DNA from: Cruoricaptor ignavus
GTDB taxonomy: Bacteria; Bacteroidota; Bacteroidia; Flavobacteriales; Weeksellaceae
DNA length: 64,000 nucleotides
NCBI RefSeq assembly: GCF_900141665.1
Contig: NZ_FQYI01000002.1
Span: 62,001-126,000 of the forward strand
Direction: 5' to 3'
Position numbers and translations under genes: made by a program. This document shows positions 16,796 through 25,231 of the stretch, piece after piece. How positions within the stretch are numbered: the stretch's first letter is position 1; the number at the start of each line of letters is the position of its first letter. The notes under the pieces are model-generated. The model was given only the letters and a program-made list of their open reading frames with translations. It was not told the origin of the DNA and ran no database searches.

Positions 16796-19700
16796 CTACG
16801 GAAATATTCCACACCGTTGCGGAAAATATTATGGTAATTGGCATCAGGTATGTTTTTCATCAGGCCTTCGGAAAATCTTTCGCCGTGCCCCATTCTGCCG
16901 TAAATTTTTCCACATTCTGATGTAATTCCCTCGATTCCGAAAAGCGAAGCGTTCGGATTGTGCGGCATTCCGTGCGCTATATTCCCTTCAAAATCAACAT
17001 ATTGCGTAGCGATTTGGCCTTTTCGGTACAGCTGCTCAATCACAGATTCGCTCGCTACGAAACGGCCTTCACCGTGCGAAATCGGGATGGTGAAAATCTG
17101 GTCTTTCATCCCATTCAGCCACGGTGATTGCTCGCTCACAACTTTCACATTTACCATTTGTGAAATATGCCTGCCGATTTTATTGTTCGTCAAAGTCGGT
17201 GCGTTTTCATCCAAATCACGAATTTCGCCGAAAGGCACCAGCCCGGATTTTATCAGCGCCTGGAAACCGTTGCAGATTCCCAGAATCAGGCCGTCTCTTT
17301 CCAGCAGTTCGTGCACCGCATTTTTTATGCGTTCGTTTTTCAGCACATTTACCATAAATTTAGCGGAACCGTCCGGTTCATCGCCATTAGAAAATCCACC
17401 AGAAAAAACAATTATCTGAGATTTTGAAATCTGTCGTGCCCATTCATCAATACTTTCCTTTATTTGGCTGTTATTCAGTGATTTAAATACAGAATTGGAA
17501 ACTAAAGCGCCTTCTTTTCTGAATGCATTAATAGTTTCATACTCACAATTAGTCCCGGGGAAAATTGGCAAAAAAACGGATGGTTTTGAAATTTTAAAAG
17601 ATTTTCTTTGTGGAATTTCATTTTTTAAGGCAAAGGAGCTTTTCACTTCCACAATTTTTGGATCGGTTTCTTTAAAAGGGAAAAGATCTGCAAAAGTGGA
17701 TTTGTAAGCTTGAAGCAATTTAGAGATATCAAAATCTAAGTCATTTATTTTTAGGTAGTTACCGTTAATGACTTCACCTATTGGTTCAATCAGGTTGGAA
17801 TCAATATTTTCTCTCGATTCAAAGATGATGGACCCTATATTTTTTTTAAGGAGTTTTGTATCGTCATATTGTATGCTCGCTCCGTTTTTATTTCCAAAAC
17901 TCATTTTTGCGAGTGCCACCGCTACTCCGCCGCCCTTCACAGTTTTGGCTGAAACAATTTTCCCACTTTTAATATTTCCATTTATCAGCCTGAAAACCTG
18001 TTTCAGTGCGTCATAATCAGGGAGTCCGTTGGGCTGCGGAGTATGCTCAAATAAATAAATTTTATTCCCGGGTTCTTTAAATTCCGGCGAAATTATGCTT
18101 GATTTTTCTCCTGGTGCGCAGGCGAACGAAATCAAAGTTGGCGGAACATTTAAATCCTGAAATGTACCAGACATACTGTCCTTACCTCCGATTGCTGCTA
18201 GTTCCAAATTCATCTGAGCGTCATAAGCGCCAAGCAGGGATGCCAAGGGCTTGCCCCACTTCGCAGGCTCTGTTCCTAGCTTTTCAAAATACTCCTGAAA
18301 GCTGAGCCGGATTTTTTGATAATCTCCGCCCATGGCCACTATTTTCGCAACGCTTTCCACTACTGCATTTGCAGCTCCGATGAGGGAATTTCTCGCGGAA
18401 AGGTCAGGATCGAATCCCCAGGCTGCCATCGATACTGTTTCCACATCCTCAGCATTCAGCACCGGCAGTGAATGCACACTTCCCTCCATCATCGTCTCCT
18501 GGTACCGTCCGCCAAAAGGCATTGCTACGGTGGTACCGCCTACGCTGGAGTCGAACATTTCTACCAGACCTTTCTGAGAAGCGTTATTCATTGCGGAGAG
18601 TTCAGCGATGAAGTTTTTTTCGTTAAACTCAATATGGTTTTCAGTGATTTCTTCAAGGTGTGAAACTTCAGCAGTCTGCACTTTGGCGCAGCCATTTGTG
18701 TTCAGAAATTCCCTGCTGATGTCTACTATAGTCCTGCCCTGCCAGTGCATCCGCATCCTGCCACTATCGGTGACTTTCCCGATTTCGAAGGCGTGAAGGT
18801 TTTCCGATTCACAAAGGTGAAGAAATTTCTCCTTATCTTTCGCAGAAATCACCGCTGCCATACGCTCCTGAGATTCGGAAATAGCGAGCTCTGTGCCGTT
18901 CAGTCCGCCGTATTTCAAGGGCATACTGTCAAGATTAATATCAATGCTCTCTGCAATTTCTCCGATGGCTACTGATACGCCGCCCGCCCCGAAATCGTTG
19001 GATTTTTTTATCAGTTTCGTAAATTCCGGGTTGCGCATTAGGCGCTGCATCTTCCGCTCCGTAACGGGGTTCCCCTTCTGTACCTCGGTAGATAGCGTAA
19101 GTATGGAATCTTCATTCTGCTCCTTTGAACTTCCGGTAGCGCCTCCCACGCCATCGCGGCCGGTATATCCGCCAAAAACCATTACAATGTCGCCTGCCAA
19201 AGGCTTTTCGCGTTTTACCCAATCCTTTGGCACGGCACCCACCACGAAACCCGTTTCCAGACGCTTGGCTTTATAACCTTCGTGGTAAAACTCGCTGATC
19301 AGGGTACTTGCAACGCCTATTTGGTTTCCGTAGGATGAAAACCCATCCGCGGCCCCTTTTGTGATCACCTTTTGCGGAAGCTTTCCGGGGATGGTATCAG
19401 AAACGGGCTCTAGGACATTGGCAGCGCCGGAAACTCTCATCGCCTGGTACACATACGCCCGGCCGGAGAGCGGATCGCGGATGGCACCGCCAAGGCAGGT
19501 GGAAGCACCGCCGTAAGGCTCAATTTCCGTAGGGTGGTTATGGGTTTCGTTTTTAAACAGAAGGTACCAGGGCTCGGTTTTGCCATCGTATTTCGCTTCA
19601 ACTTCGATGGTGCAGGCATTGATTTCATCAGAAATTACCAGGTCCTCCAGCTGTCCTTTTTTGTGGAAATACTTTGCCGCGATGGTCCCCAAATCCATCA

Positions 19701-20481
19701 GGGAAACTGCGCGGTTCTCTCTGCCAAGAAACCTTCTCTTCTCCTGATAATCAGCGAAAATGCGCTCTAATGTTTCTTTATATTGCCCTGTAAATTTTAT
19801 ATCAGTAAGTGCAGTTTCAAAAGTGGTGTGTCGGCAGTGGTCGCTCCAGTAGGTGTCCAGAACTTTTAGCTCTGTTTCTGTCGGGTTTCTTTGTTCGCTG
19901 ACGAAATACTGCTGAATATGCTGCATATCGTCCAAACCAAAGGAAAAGCCGTTTTTTTTGTAGAAATTTTGCAGTTGTTCCTCATTGAAATTAATAAAAC
20001 CCTCGTGGGCTTTTACGGGCGCAGGCTCTCCCTCCTGAGGGATTTGCAGTTCTGCAAGATTCTTTTCCTGCCGCTCCACCGCATTGATGAGATAATGCCT
20101 AATTTCCTTCAATTCTGCTTCAGTAGCTCCCTGCAGTTCTACTGCCTTGCCGCTTCGTACCGTGGCGCCGGTATTACCCGTAAGCAGGGCGATACACTGC
20201 TCCGCGGCATCCGCGCGCTGATCGTATTGCCCGGGCAAAAATTCCATCGCGATGAATGGATTTTTCAGCGGATTTTCTGTGTGAAGGATGTCCGTAACGG
20301 GGTCCGCAAAGGTGGTAAATTTTACTGCCTCCAGTTCCTCTGCGGAAATTCCGAAAATGTCATAAATTTGGTAAACTTTTGCGGACTGGAGCGCAGGCGC
20401 AGCCGTTTTCAGATCTTTATAAAGTTTGGCGCTCTCCACATCAAAATCGGCTCTGCGCTCTACAAAAATTCTTGTGTTCAT
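16792..20481 (-). CDS. purL: Phosphoribosylformylglycinamidine synthase, long single-chain form
   Basis: Converts FGAR to FGAM with ATP and glutamine (purine step 4). The 1229-residue chain fuses the AIRS-like synthetase halves and the glutaminase, so no separate purQ or purS is needed. Visible parts: an N-terminal PurS-like region, LKVLDTYWSDHCRHTTF, the ATP-binding FKNETHNHPTEIEPYGGAST and GGYTGRDGVGGATGSS, and the C-terminal class I glutamine amidotransferase with catalytic Cys in LILGICNGFQAL and His in MGHGERF. The stretch 17450-17900 is noticeably more AT-rich than the rest of the gene. It is followed tail-to-tail by dgkA (4-base overlap) and preceded by purB, whose product acts later in the same pathway. 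Confidence 0.96.
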   Translation of the reverse strand: MNTRIFVERRADFDVESAKLYKDLKTAAPALQSAKVYQIYDIFGISAEELEAVKFTTFADPVTDILHTENPLKNPFIAMEFLPGQYDQRADAAEQCIALLTGNTGATVRSGKAVELQGATEAELKEIRHYLINAVERQEKNLAELQIPQEGEPAPVKAHEGFINFNEEQLQNFYKKNGFSFGLDDMQHIQQYFVSEQRNPTETELKVLDTYWSDHCRHTTFETALTDIKFTGQYKETLERIFADYQEKRRFLGRENRAVSLMDLGTIAAKYFHKKGQLEDLVISDEINACTIEVEAKYDGKTEPWYLLFKNETHNHPTEIEPYGGASTCLGGAIRDPLSGRAYVYQAMRVSGAANVLEPVSDTIPGKLPQKVITKGAADGFSSYGNQIGVASTLISEFYHEGYKAKRLETGFVVGAVPKDWVKREKPLAGDIVMVFGGYTGRDGVGGATGSSKEQNEDSILTLSTEVQKGNPVTERKMQRLMRNPEFTKLIKKSNDFGAGGVSVAIGEIAESIDINLDSMPLKYGGLNGTELAISESQERMAAVISAKDKEKFLHLCESENLHAFEIGKVTDSGRMRMHWQGRTIVDISREFLNTNGCAKVQTAEVSHLEEITENHIEFNEKNFIAELSAMNNASQKGLVEMFDSSVGGTTVAMPFGGRYQETMMEGSVHSLPVLNAEDVETVSMAAWGFDPDLSARNSLIGAANAVVESVAKIVAMGGDYQKIRLSFQEYFEKLGTEPAKWGKPLASLLGAYDAQMNLELAAIGGKDSMSGTFQDLNVPPTLISFACAPGEKSSIISPEFKEPGNKIYLFEHTPQPNGLPDYDALKQVFRLINGNIKSGKIVSAKTVKGGGVAVALAKMSFGNKNGASIQYDDTKLLKKNIGSIIFESRENIDSNLIEPIGEVINGNYLKINDLDFDISKLLQAYKSTFADLFPFKETDPKIVEVKSSFALKNEIPQRKSFKISKPSVFLPIFPGTNCEYETINAFRKEGALVSNSVFKSLNNSQIKESIDEWARQISKSQIIVFSGGFSNGDEPDGSAKFMVNVLKNERIKNAVHELLERDGLILGICNGFQALIKSGLVPFGEIRDLDENAPTLTNNKIGRHISQMVNVKVVSEQSPWLNGMKDQIFTIPISHGEGRFVASESVIEQLYRKGQIATQYVDFEGNIAHGMPHNPNASLFGIEGITSECGKIYGRMGHGERFSEGLMKNIPDANYHNIFRNGVEYFRS

Positions 20482-20501
20482 TTAAAAGCGTTTGCTTAAA
20501 A

Positions 20502-21929
20502 TTATACCTTCAGCTCCGCGGCTTCGGTGATTTCATTCCTATATTTTTCAAGAATTGGCAGCACCTCATTCTGGATAAATTCCTCCGTTTGCACTGGTGC
20601 GAAACCTATAAAGTTCTTAGGCTCAAGCACTTCGGAAATTTTCGACTTATCCATTTTCAGCGAATCATCATTCATCAGGCGTTCAATCAGGTCGTTTTCC
20701 TTGCCCTCCATTTTCACCATTCTGCTCGCTTCCATCGAATGTTTGCGGATGGTTTCGTGAATTTCCTGCCTGTCTCCGCCAGCCTTCACCTCCTCCATAA
20801 TAATGTATTCCGTCGCCATAAATGGCAGCTCCTCATCAATATGTTTCCTAATGCGGTTTTCGTAAACAATTAGGCCATTCATTATATTATTCCAAATCAA
20901 TAAAATGGCATCCACAGCCAAAAAAGCCTGCGGAATTGTCAGTCTTTTGTTGGCAGAATCATCCAGCGTTCTTTCAAACCACTGCGTTGCAGCCACCATT
21001 GCAGAAGAGTTTTGCAGAGAAATTACAAATTTTGCCAAAGCTCCTATTCTTTCCGAGCGCATCGGATTTCTTTTGTATGCCATCGCTGAAGAGCCGATTT
21101 GATTTTTCTCAAAAGGTTCCTCTATTTCTTTAAGATTTTGTAAAAGCCTCAGATCATTGCTAAATTTGTGGGCAGATTGTGCAATGTTCGACAAAAGCGA
21201 CAAAACTTTCGCATCAATTTTCCTGTCATAAGTTTGCCCGGAAACTCCGAAAACATTCTCAAAACCGAATCTTTTGGAAAGTTCCCTGTCCAGATATTTC
21301 ACCTTGGAATAATCTCCGGCGAAAAGCTCCAGAAAGCTTGCGGCAGTTCCTGTAGTGCCCTTCACGCCGCGGAATCTCAGCGTTTCTAGGAAAAATTCCA
21401 GCTCTTCAAAATCCAGGATCAAGGATTGCAGCCAGAGCGTCGCCCTTTTCCCAACCGTAGTCAGCTGTGCCGGCTGAAAATGCGTGAAACCGAGCGTTGG
21501 TAAGTCCTTGTATTTCAATGCAAACTCTGCAAGGGAGTTGATAATACTGACAAGTTTTTTTCTGAGAATTAGCAGTCCGTCACGAATTTGTATCAGATCC
21601 GTATTATCGCCAACGAAAGCCGATGTCGCCCCGAGGTGGATAATTGCCCTCGCAGATGGTGCGGCATCGCTGTATGTGTGTACATGCGCCATCACATCGT
21701 GCCGAAATTCCTGCTCGTATGCTCTGGCTTTTTCATAATCAATATTTTCTGCAGTTGCCTTTAGATCAGCAATTTGCGTATCGGATATCTCCAGCCCCAG
21801 CTCTTTCTGGATCTCTGCCAGCGCAATCCACAGCTGCCGCCAGGTTCTAAATTTTTTATCATTGGAGAAATTAAAAAGCATTTCCCCGCTGGCATATCGC
21901 TCTTCGAGTGGGTTCTTGTAAGTATCCAT
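20502..21929 (-). CDS. purB: Adenylosuccinate lyase
   Basis: Cleaves SAICAR and adenylosuccinate, releasing fumarate, at two steps of purine synthesis. The 475-residue protein carries the fumarase/aspartase-superfamily signature GSSAMAYKRNPMRSE that forms the active-site loop, the upstream HLGATSAFVGDNTD and LGFTHFQPAQLTTVGKRA motifs, and a C-terminal helical domain. It lies 20 bases upstream of purL, indicating a purB-purL transcript. A TATTTTTG box on the minus strand (21953-21960) is 23 bases upstream of the ATG. Confidence 0.96.
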   Translation of the reverse strand: MDTYKNPLEERYASGEMLFNFSNDKKFRTWRQLWIALAEIQKELGLEISDTQIADLKATAENIDYEKARAYEQEFRHDVMAHVHTYSDAAPSARAIIHLGATSAFVGDNTDLIQIRDGLLILRKKLVSIINSLAEFALKYKDLPTLGFTHFQPAQLTTVGKRATLWLQSLILDFEELEFFLETLRFRGVKGTTGTAASFLELFAGDYSKVKYLDRELSKRFGFENVFGVSGQTYDRKIDAKVLSLLSNIAQSAHKFSNDLRLLQNLKEIEEPFEKNQIGSSAMAYKRNPMRSERIGALAKFVISLQNSSAMVAATQWFERTLDDSANKRLTIPQAFLAVDAILLIWNNIMNGLIVYENRIRKHIDEELPFMATEYIIMEEVKAGGDRQEIHETIRKHSMEASRMVKMEGKENDLIERLMNDDSLKMDKSKISEVLEPKNFIGFAPVQTEEFIQNEVLPILEKYRNEITEAAELKV

Positions 21930-21952
21930 AAATCTGTAGTGGATTAAAACAT

Positions 21953-21960
21953 CAAAAATA
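21953..21960 (-). promoter_or_regulatory. Candidate -7 box (TATTTTTG) for purB-purL
   Basis: Minus-strand TATTTTTG fits TANNTTTG and lies 23 bases before the purB ATG. No clear -33 element is visible. Confidence 0.35.
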
Positions 21961-22034
21961 GGAAATTATAAGTAATTTGGCGCAGAATTTGGTAATAAAA
22001 TCGCCACCCTTAAATTATTTTTTTGTCAAAAAAA

Positions 22035-22340
22035 ATGGAAATATTTCAGAATTCCTCAAATCCTAATCCGGATGAATTTTATGCAAATTTAAAATTGCGC
22101 CTGGAAGAAAATCATAACTTTCCGGAAAATTATATTTTCAAATTTGTCCTGCCGAATGACCAGCTGAAACTCATCGAGCTGCTGCGTGTGTTCGACGGGT
22201 TGAAATATACGATGTCTAGCCGCGAAAGCAAGAACGCCAAATACATATCCATTACGCTGGACGCCTTTGTACTGGATGCTGATGATGTCATCCGTAGGTA
22301 TAAATCCGCCGGGGAAATCTCGGGAATAATGATGCTTTAA
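22035..22340 (+). CDS. DUF493 (YbeD-like) family protein
   Basis: About 101 residues. The segment FYANLKLRLEENHNFPENYIFKFVLPNDQLKLIEL followed by a central SSRESKNAKYISITLDAFVLDADDVIRRYKSA matches the small alpha/beta DUF493 fold, related to the ACT-like YbeD of E. coli, of unknown biochemical role. I chose the ATG at 22035 (MEIFQNSSNP); an in-frame TTG at 22023 would add four residues and is less likely. It stands alone between divergent purB and a convergent minus-strand operon. Confidence 0.78.
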   Translation: MEIFQNSSNPNPDEFYANLKLRLEENHNFPENYIFKFVLPNDQLKLIELLRVFDGLKYTMSSRESKNAKYISITLDAFVLDADDVIRRYKSAGEISGIMML

Positions 22341-22348
22341 GCTGAGGA

Positions 22349-22693
22349 TTATCCTTCAATAAAGAACCGGATATTTTCAAGCGGCCTGCCGATCATTGCT
22401 ACCGGACCTTTGATTAATATCGGTCTTTGCAGGAGTTCAGGGTTTTTGCCGAGAATTTTCACCCAGTCTTCTTCTGTTTTCGCTTCCCGGCTATACTGAG
22501 GATAGAGCGGATCGTTTTTGCGAATTATTTCTGTAACCTCTAAATTCAGTTTACGCAGTAATGTCCTGATTTCCAGCTCACTAAGTGGATTCTTAATGAT
22601 GTCAATTATCTCAAACTGAATACCGTTTTCATCCAGATATTCCAACGCTGCCCTAGATTTCGAACAGGAGTTATTGTGAAGGATTTTGATCAT
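22349..22693 (-). CDS. ArsC/Spx-type reductase family protein (arsenate reductase-like)
   Basis: A 114-residue thioredoxin-fold protein with an N-terminal cysteine in ILHNNSCSKSRAALEYL, the FEIIDIIKNPLSELEIRTLL region and LQRPILIKGPVAMIGRPLENI near the end, all as in the glutaredoxin-dependent ArsC / YfgD group. These proteins may reduce arsenate or serve other thiol redox functions; no other ars gene is adjacent, so arsenate reduction is not assured. It is the last gene of a four-gene minus-strand operon (gap of 9 bases after the kinase). Confidence 0.85.
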   Translation of the reverse strand: MIKILHNNSCSKSRAALEYLDENGIQFEIIDIIKNPLSELEIRTLLRKLNLEVTEIIRKNDPLYPQYSREAKTEEDWVKILGKNPELLQRPILIKGPVAMIGRPLENIRFFIEG

Positions 22694-22702
22694 TTTGCAA
22701 AT

Positions 22703-23317
22703 TTAAAACAAACCGTGCAGCTCGCCCTCTATTTTTTCCAGTATAAACCCGAAATCTTCCGGCTTTTCTACAAAATCCAAATCGTCCACTTCAATTATTA
22801 GCAACTTGCCCTCTTTATATTCCGAAATCCATTTTTCGTATTTTTGGTTGAGTTTTGTTAAATAATCGATACTAATAGACGCTTCATAATCCCGCCCTCT
22901 TTTGTAAATTTTTTTTACAAGATTCGGTACATCAGATTTTAGGTAAATCAGCAAATCCGGAGCGAGGATAAAGCTTTTCATCAACTCGAAAAGCGAGAGG
23001 TAATTTTTAAAATCCCGCTGAGAAAGAAGCTGCATATCATACAGATTTTCAGCAAAAATATATGCGTCCTCATAGATTGTCCTGTCCTGCACTACGCTCT
23101 CCCCGCTCTCGCGTATCTCCTTCACCTGACGGAACCTGCTGCCTAAAAAATAAATCTGCAGCGCGAAACTCCACTTAGACATATCTGCGTAAAAATCCTC
23201 CAGATACGGATTGTGCTCCACATCCTCGAAATGCGGTTTCCACCCATAATGCTTCGCGAGCATTGTAGTCAGCGTGGTTTTCCCAGCCCCGATATTTCCG
23301 GTGACAGCAATGTGCAT
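22703..23317 (-). CDS. Deoxynucleoside kinase (dNK/dGK family)
   Basis: Phosphorylates deoxynucleosides, salvaging purine or pyrimidine deoxyribonucleosides. The 204 residues start with a P-loop HIAVTGNIGAGKTTL (G7 to T14) and include FYADMSKWSFALQIYFLGSRF (substrate-binding Gln), the VVQDRTIYEDAYIFAENL motif carrying the catalytic Asp-Arg, and a LID region KKIYKRGRDYEASI. The overall pattern is that of the deoxyadenosine/deoxyguanosine kinase family. It lies 3 bases after the propeller-like gene and 9 bases before the ArsC-like gene. Confidence 0.92.
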   Translation of the reverse strand: MHIAVTGNIGAGKTTLTTMLAKHYGWKPHFEDVEHNPYLEDFYADMSKWSFALQIYFLGSRFRQVKEIRESGESVVQDRTIYEDAYIFAENLYDMQLLSQRDFKNYLSLFELMKSFILAPDLLIYLKSDVPNLVKKIYKRGRDYEASISIDYLTKLNQKYEKWISEYKEGKLLIIEVDDLDFVEKPEDFGFILEKIEGELHGLF

Positions 23318-23320
23318 TTT

Positions 23321-24064
23321 TTATTTTGTGTTTTTCTTAAAATTTTGCGCAATAATCCTACAATTCTTCAAAATGTAAGCATTCTCAGAATTGAGAGTAA
23401 TCTCCTCATCAGTCGCCAGCTGATAGACAGTCACAAGTTTATCATCCATAATACTCTCCACCCTGCCGGAGCTGGTTATAAATAATTCTGAGTTATTAAT
23501 TTGCAACCTCTTACCACCTGAAACATCAAAAGTTTTTATCATTTCACCGCTAAGATTGAAAACATTCAGAGAATTTTCTGATAAAATATATATTTTATCC
23601 TTGAAAATGATAATATCCTTGATTTCCATAAAATTAATAGCCAACGGTATTGCAGAAATCTCCCTCCGTTCACGGAGGTGGTATCGGGCAAGCATCCGTC
23701 TGTCCGAATTCAGCAGCCAAACCTCCTGTGTATCAGGCGCATAGACGGCTTTCACCCAGCCAAGGTCATTCAAACGGATCCTCTCTATCTCGGTTAGGTT
23801 TTGATCTAATATAATGATGCTCTGCGTATTTTCAGAAAACAGCGCGATACTTAGAGGATTGCGCACACTTAATATTCGGAATGGAGCGCGGACTGCCGTT
23901 CTCGCTATTTCTGCACCGGAAGCATCTGTTTTTATAATTTTAAACTGTTCCCTATCGGTAAAATAAAAATTGCCATAATCATCAGCCAGGAAATCTGAAA
24001 TTCCGGAAACCTGCCCCGAAATTTTGCCGAAAAATAAAAACGCTATGAGCCAGAAAACCCGCAT
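23321..24064 (-). CDS. Secreted beta-propeller-like hypothetical protein
   Basis: A 247-residue protein starting with a hydrophobic signal peptide (MRVFWLIAFLFFGKISGQ) that could be cleaved near residue 18. The rest consists of short repeated beta-strand units of the type ISDFLADDYGNFYFTDREQF, APFRILSVRNPLSIALFSEN and EIKDIIIFKDKIYILSENS, suggesting a small propeller, but no named family is recognised. Its ATG directly abuts the TAA of the glutaminyl cyclase gene (TAAATG), so the pair is translationally coupled and both products are exported. A role together with the cyclase is inferred from this only. Confidence 0.7.
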   Translation of the reverse strand: MRVFWLIAFLFFGKISGQVSGISDFLADDYGNFYFTDREQFKIIKTDASGAEIARTAVRAPFRILSVRNPLSIALFSENTQSIIILDQNLTEIERIRLNDLGWVKAVYAPDTQEVWLLNSDRRMLARYHLRERREISAIPLAINFMEIKDIIIFKDKIYILSENSLNVFNLSGEMIKTFDVSGGKRLQINNSELFITSSGRVESIMDDKLVTVYQLATDEEITLNSENAYILKNCRIIAQNFKKNTK

Positions 24065-25087
24065 TTACTGAATCGAAACTTCGTAAATTTTCGGCCAGTT
24101 TTTCCCGGTCACCAGCATATTTTCACCTTTAAAAGTAATTCCGTTAAGCACATCATCCTGCCCCCTGGTATTCTCCTTAGCAAGCTGAGAAAAATCAATA
24201 ATGGCAAGCACTTCCCCATTTTCCGGGTTGATTTTCAGCACGATAGCCTGCTGCCACACATTCGCATAGATGTGCCCATCGTGATACTCCAGCTCGTTCA
24301 GCCGGTTGTAAGCCTGGGAGTTCCCCGCCACCGAAATGTAGCGCACCAGCTTCGACGGGTCTTCCGGGCTCAGGAAATACAGATTTTTCGTACCGTCCGA
24401 AGCTATCAGGTGCTCCCCGTCGTAGGTTAGCCCCCAGCCCTCTCCCATTACATTTGGGTAAGGAAATTCGCCGATAAGCTTCAGGTCATATTTATTATAG
24501 ATAAAACCCTTCTTATTCTGCCAGGTAAGCTGATAAACTTTATCCCCCAAAATCGTACAGCCTTCAGAAAAAACCTCCGCCGGCTGTTTCGCCATAGCTG
24601 TGGCGGTAGTGCTGCCCAGTGCATATTTCAAAATTTGAGAGCTGCCATTTTGCCCGTCCGACTCATAAATCATATTGCCCTCCAGCTGAAAACCCTGCAC
24701 AAAATTGTTTACATCGTGCGGGTACTCCCTTACCAGCGTATAGCTCAGTTGTTTTTCAGGATTCCTCGCAAAAACATTAATCGTGGCATCCTGCACCAGC
24801 TCCTTCCCGTCCTTCGTTCTTATCACAAAAGTCACAGCATTATCCCCGAGGGTAAACTTCTTCGGGTCTATCCTCAGGTCGGCAGTATCGTGATCACCAA
24901 AGCTAAGTGACACATTTTCAACATTTTTCAGCACAGCTTCTGGCAATTTTATCTTATCTCCAAAATGATAACCTTCCGATTCCATCTCCAAATTATAGTC
25001 CGCCAGAGTATTCAGGATTTCTTTGTCCTTGCTGCAGGAAGTCGCAAAAATTGAGGCTGCGAGCGCCATTACCAAAGTTTTTTTCAT
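24065..25087 (-). CDS. Glutaminyl-peptide cyclotransferase (glutamine cyclotransferase) lipoprotein
   Basis: Converts N-terminal glutamine of exported proteins to pyroglutamate. The 340-residue precursor has a lipoprotein signal (MKKTLVMALAASIFATSC, Cys18), an N-terminal beta-rich domain (about 30-125), then the plant-type glutaminyl cyclase beta-propeller with YTLVREYPHDVNNFVQGFQ, LEGNMIYESDGQNGSS, GEGWGLTYDGEHLIASDGT, NELEYHDGHIYANVW and DVLNGITFKGENMLVTGKNWPKIYEV. In Bacteroidota many exported proteins have N-terminal Gln after signal peptidase cleavage, so this enzyme is widely used there. First gene of the four-gene operon. Confidence 0.92.
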   Translation of the reverse strand: MKKTLVMALAASIFATSCSKDKEILNTLADYNLEMESEGYHFGDKIKLPEAVLKNVENVSLSFGDHDTADLRIDPKKFTLGDNAVTFVIRTKDGKELVQDATINVFARNPEKQLSYTLVREYPHDVNNFVQGFQLEGNMIYESDGQNGSSQILKYALGSTTATAMAKQPAEVFSEGCTILGDKVYQLTWQNKKGFIYNKYDLKLIGEFPYPNVMGEGWGLTYDGEHLIASDGTKNLYFLSPEDPSKLVRYISVAGNSQAYNRLNELEYHDGHIYANVWQQAIVLKINPENGEVLAIIDFSQLAKENTRGQDDVLNGITFKGENMLVTGKNWPKIYEVSIQ

Positions 25088-25105
25088 AGCTAAAAATCAA
25101 TGCCA

Positions 25106-25113
25106 AATTTAAA
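25106..25113 (-). promoter_or_regulatory. Candidate -7 box (TAAATTTG) for the glutaminyl cyclase operon
   Basis: Minus-strand TAAATTTG fits TANNTTTG, 18 bases upstream of the ATG at 25087. A -33 element is not evident. Confidence 0.35.
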
Positions 25114-25231
25114 CAAAATTCCGCTGATTTTATTTGGCGCGCGCCACGACAGTCGGCATCGCTTGCTTGCTGCTATGCTTCCTTCTGGATCGCGCCATTT
25201 TCGTAAATTTCGCCCCGAAAAATTCAACCCT

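Noticed and set aside
22349-22693. Considered calling this a definite arsenate reductase
   Set aside because: Only family-level motifs are seen and no other arsenic gene is present, so I keep it as ArsC-like.
25100-25231. Upstream extension of the MBL-fold gene
   Set aside because: The extra 44 residues are basic and unconserved-looking; the ATG at 25232 gives a normal hydrophobic N-terminus.
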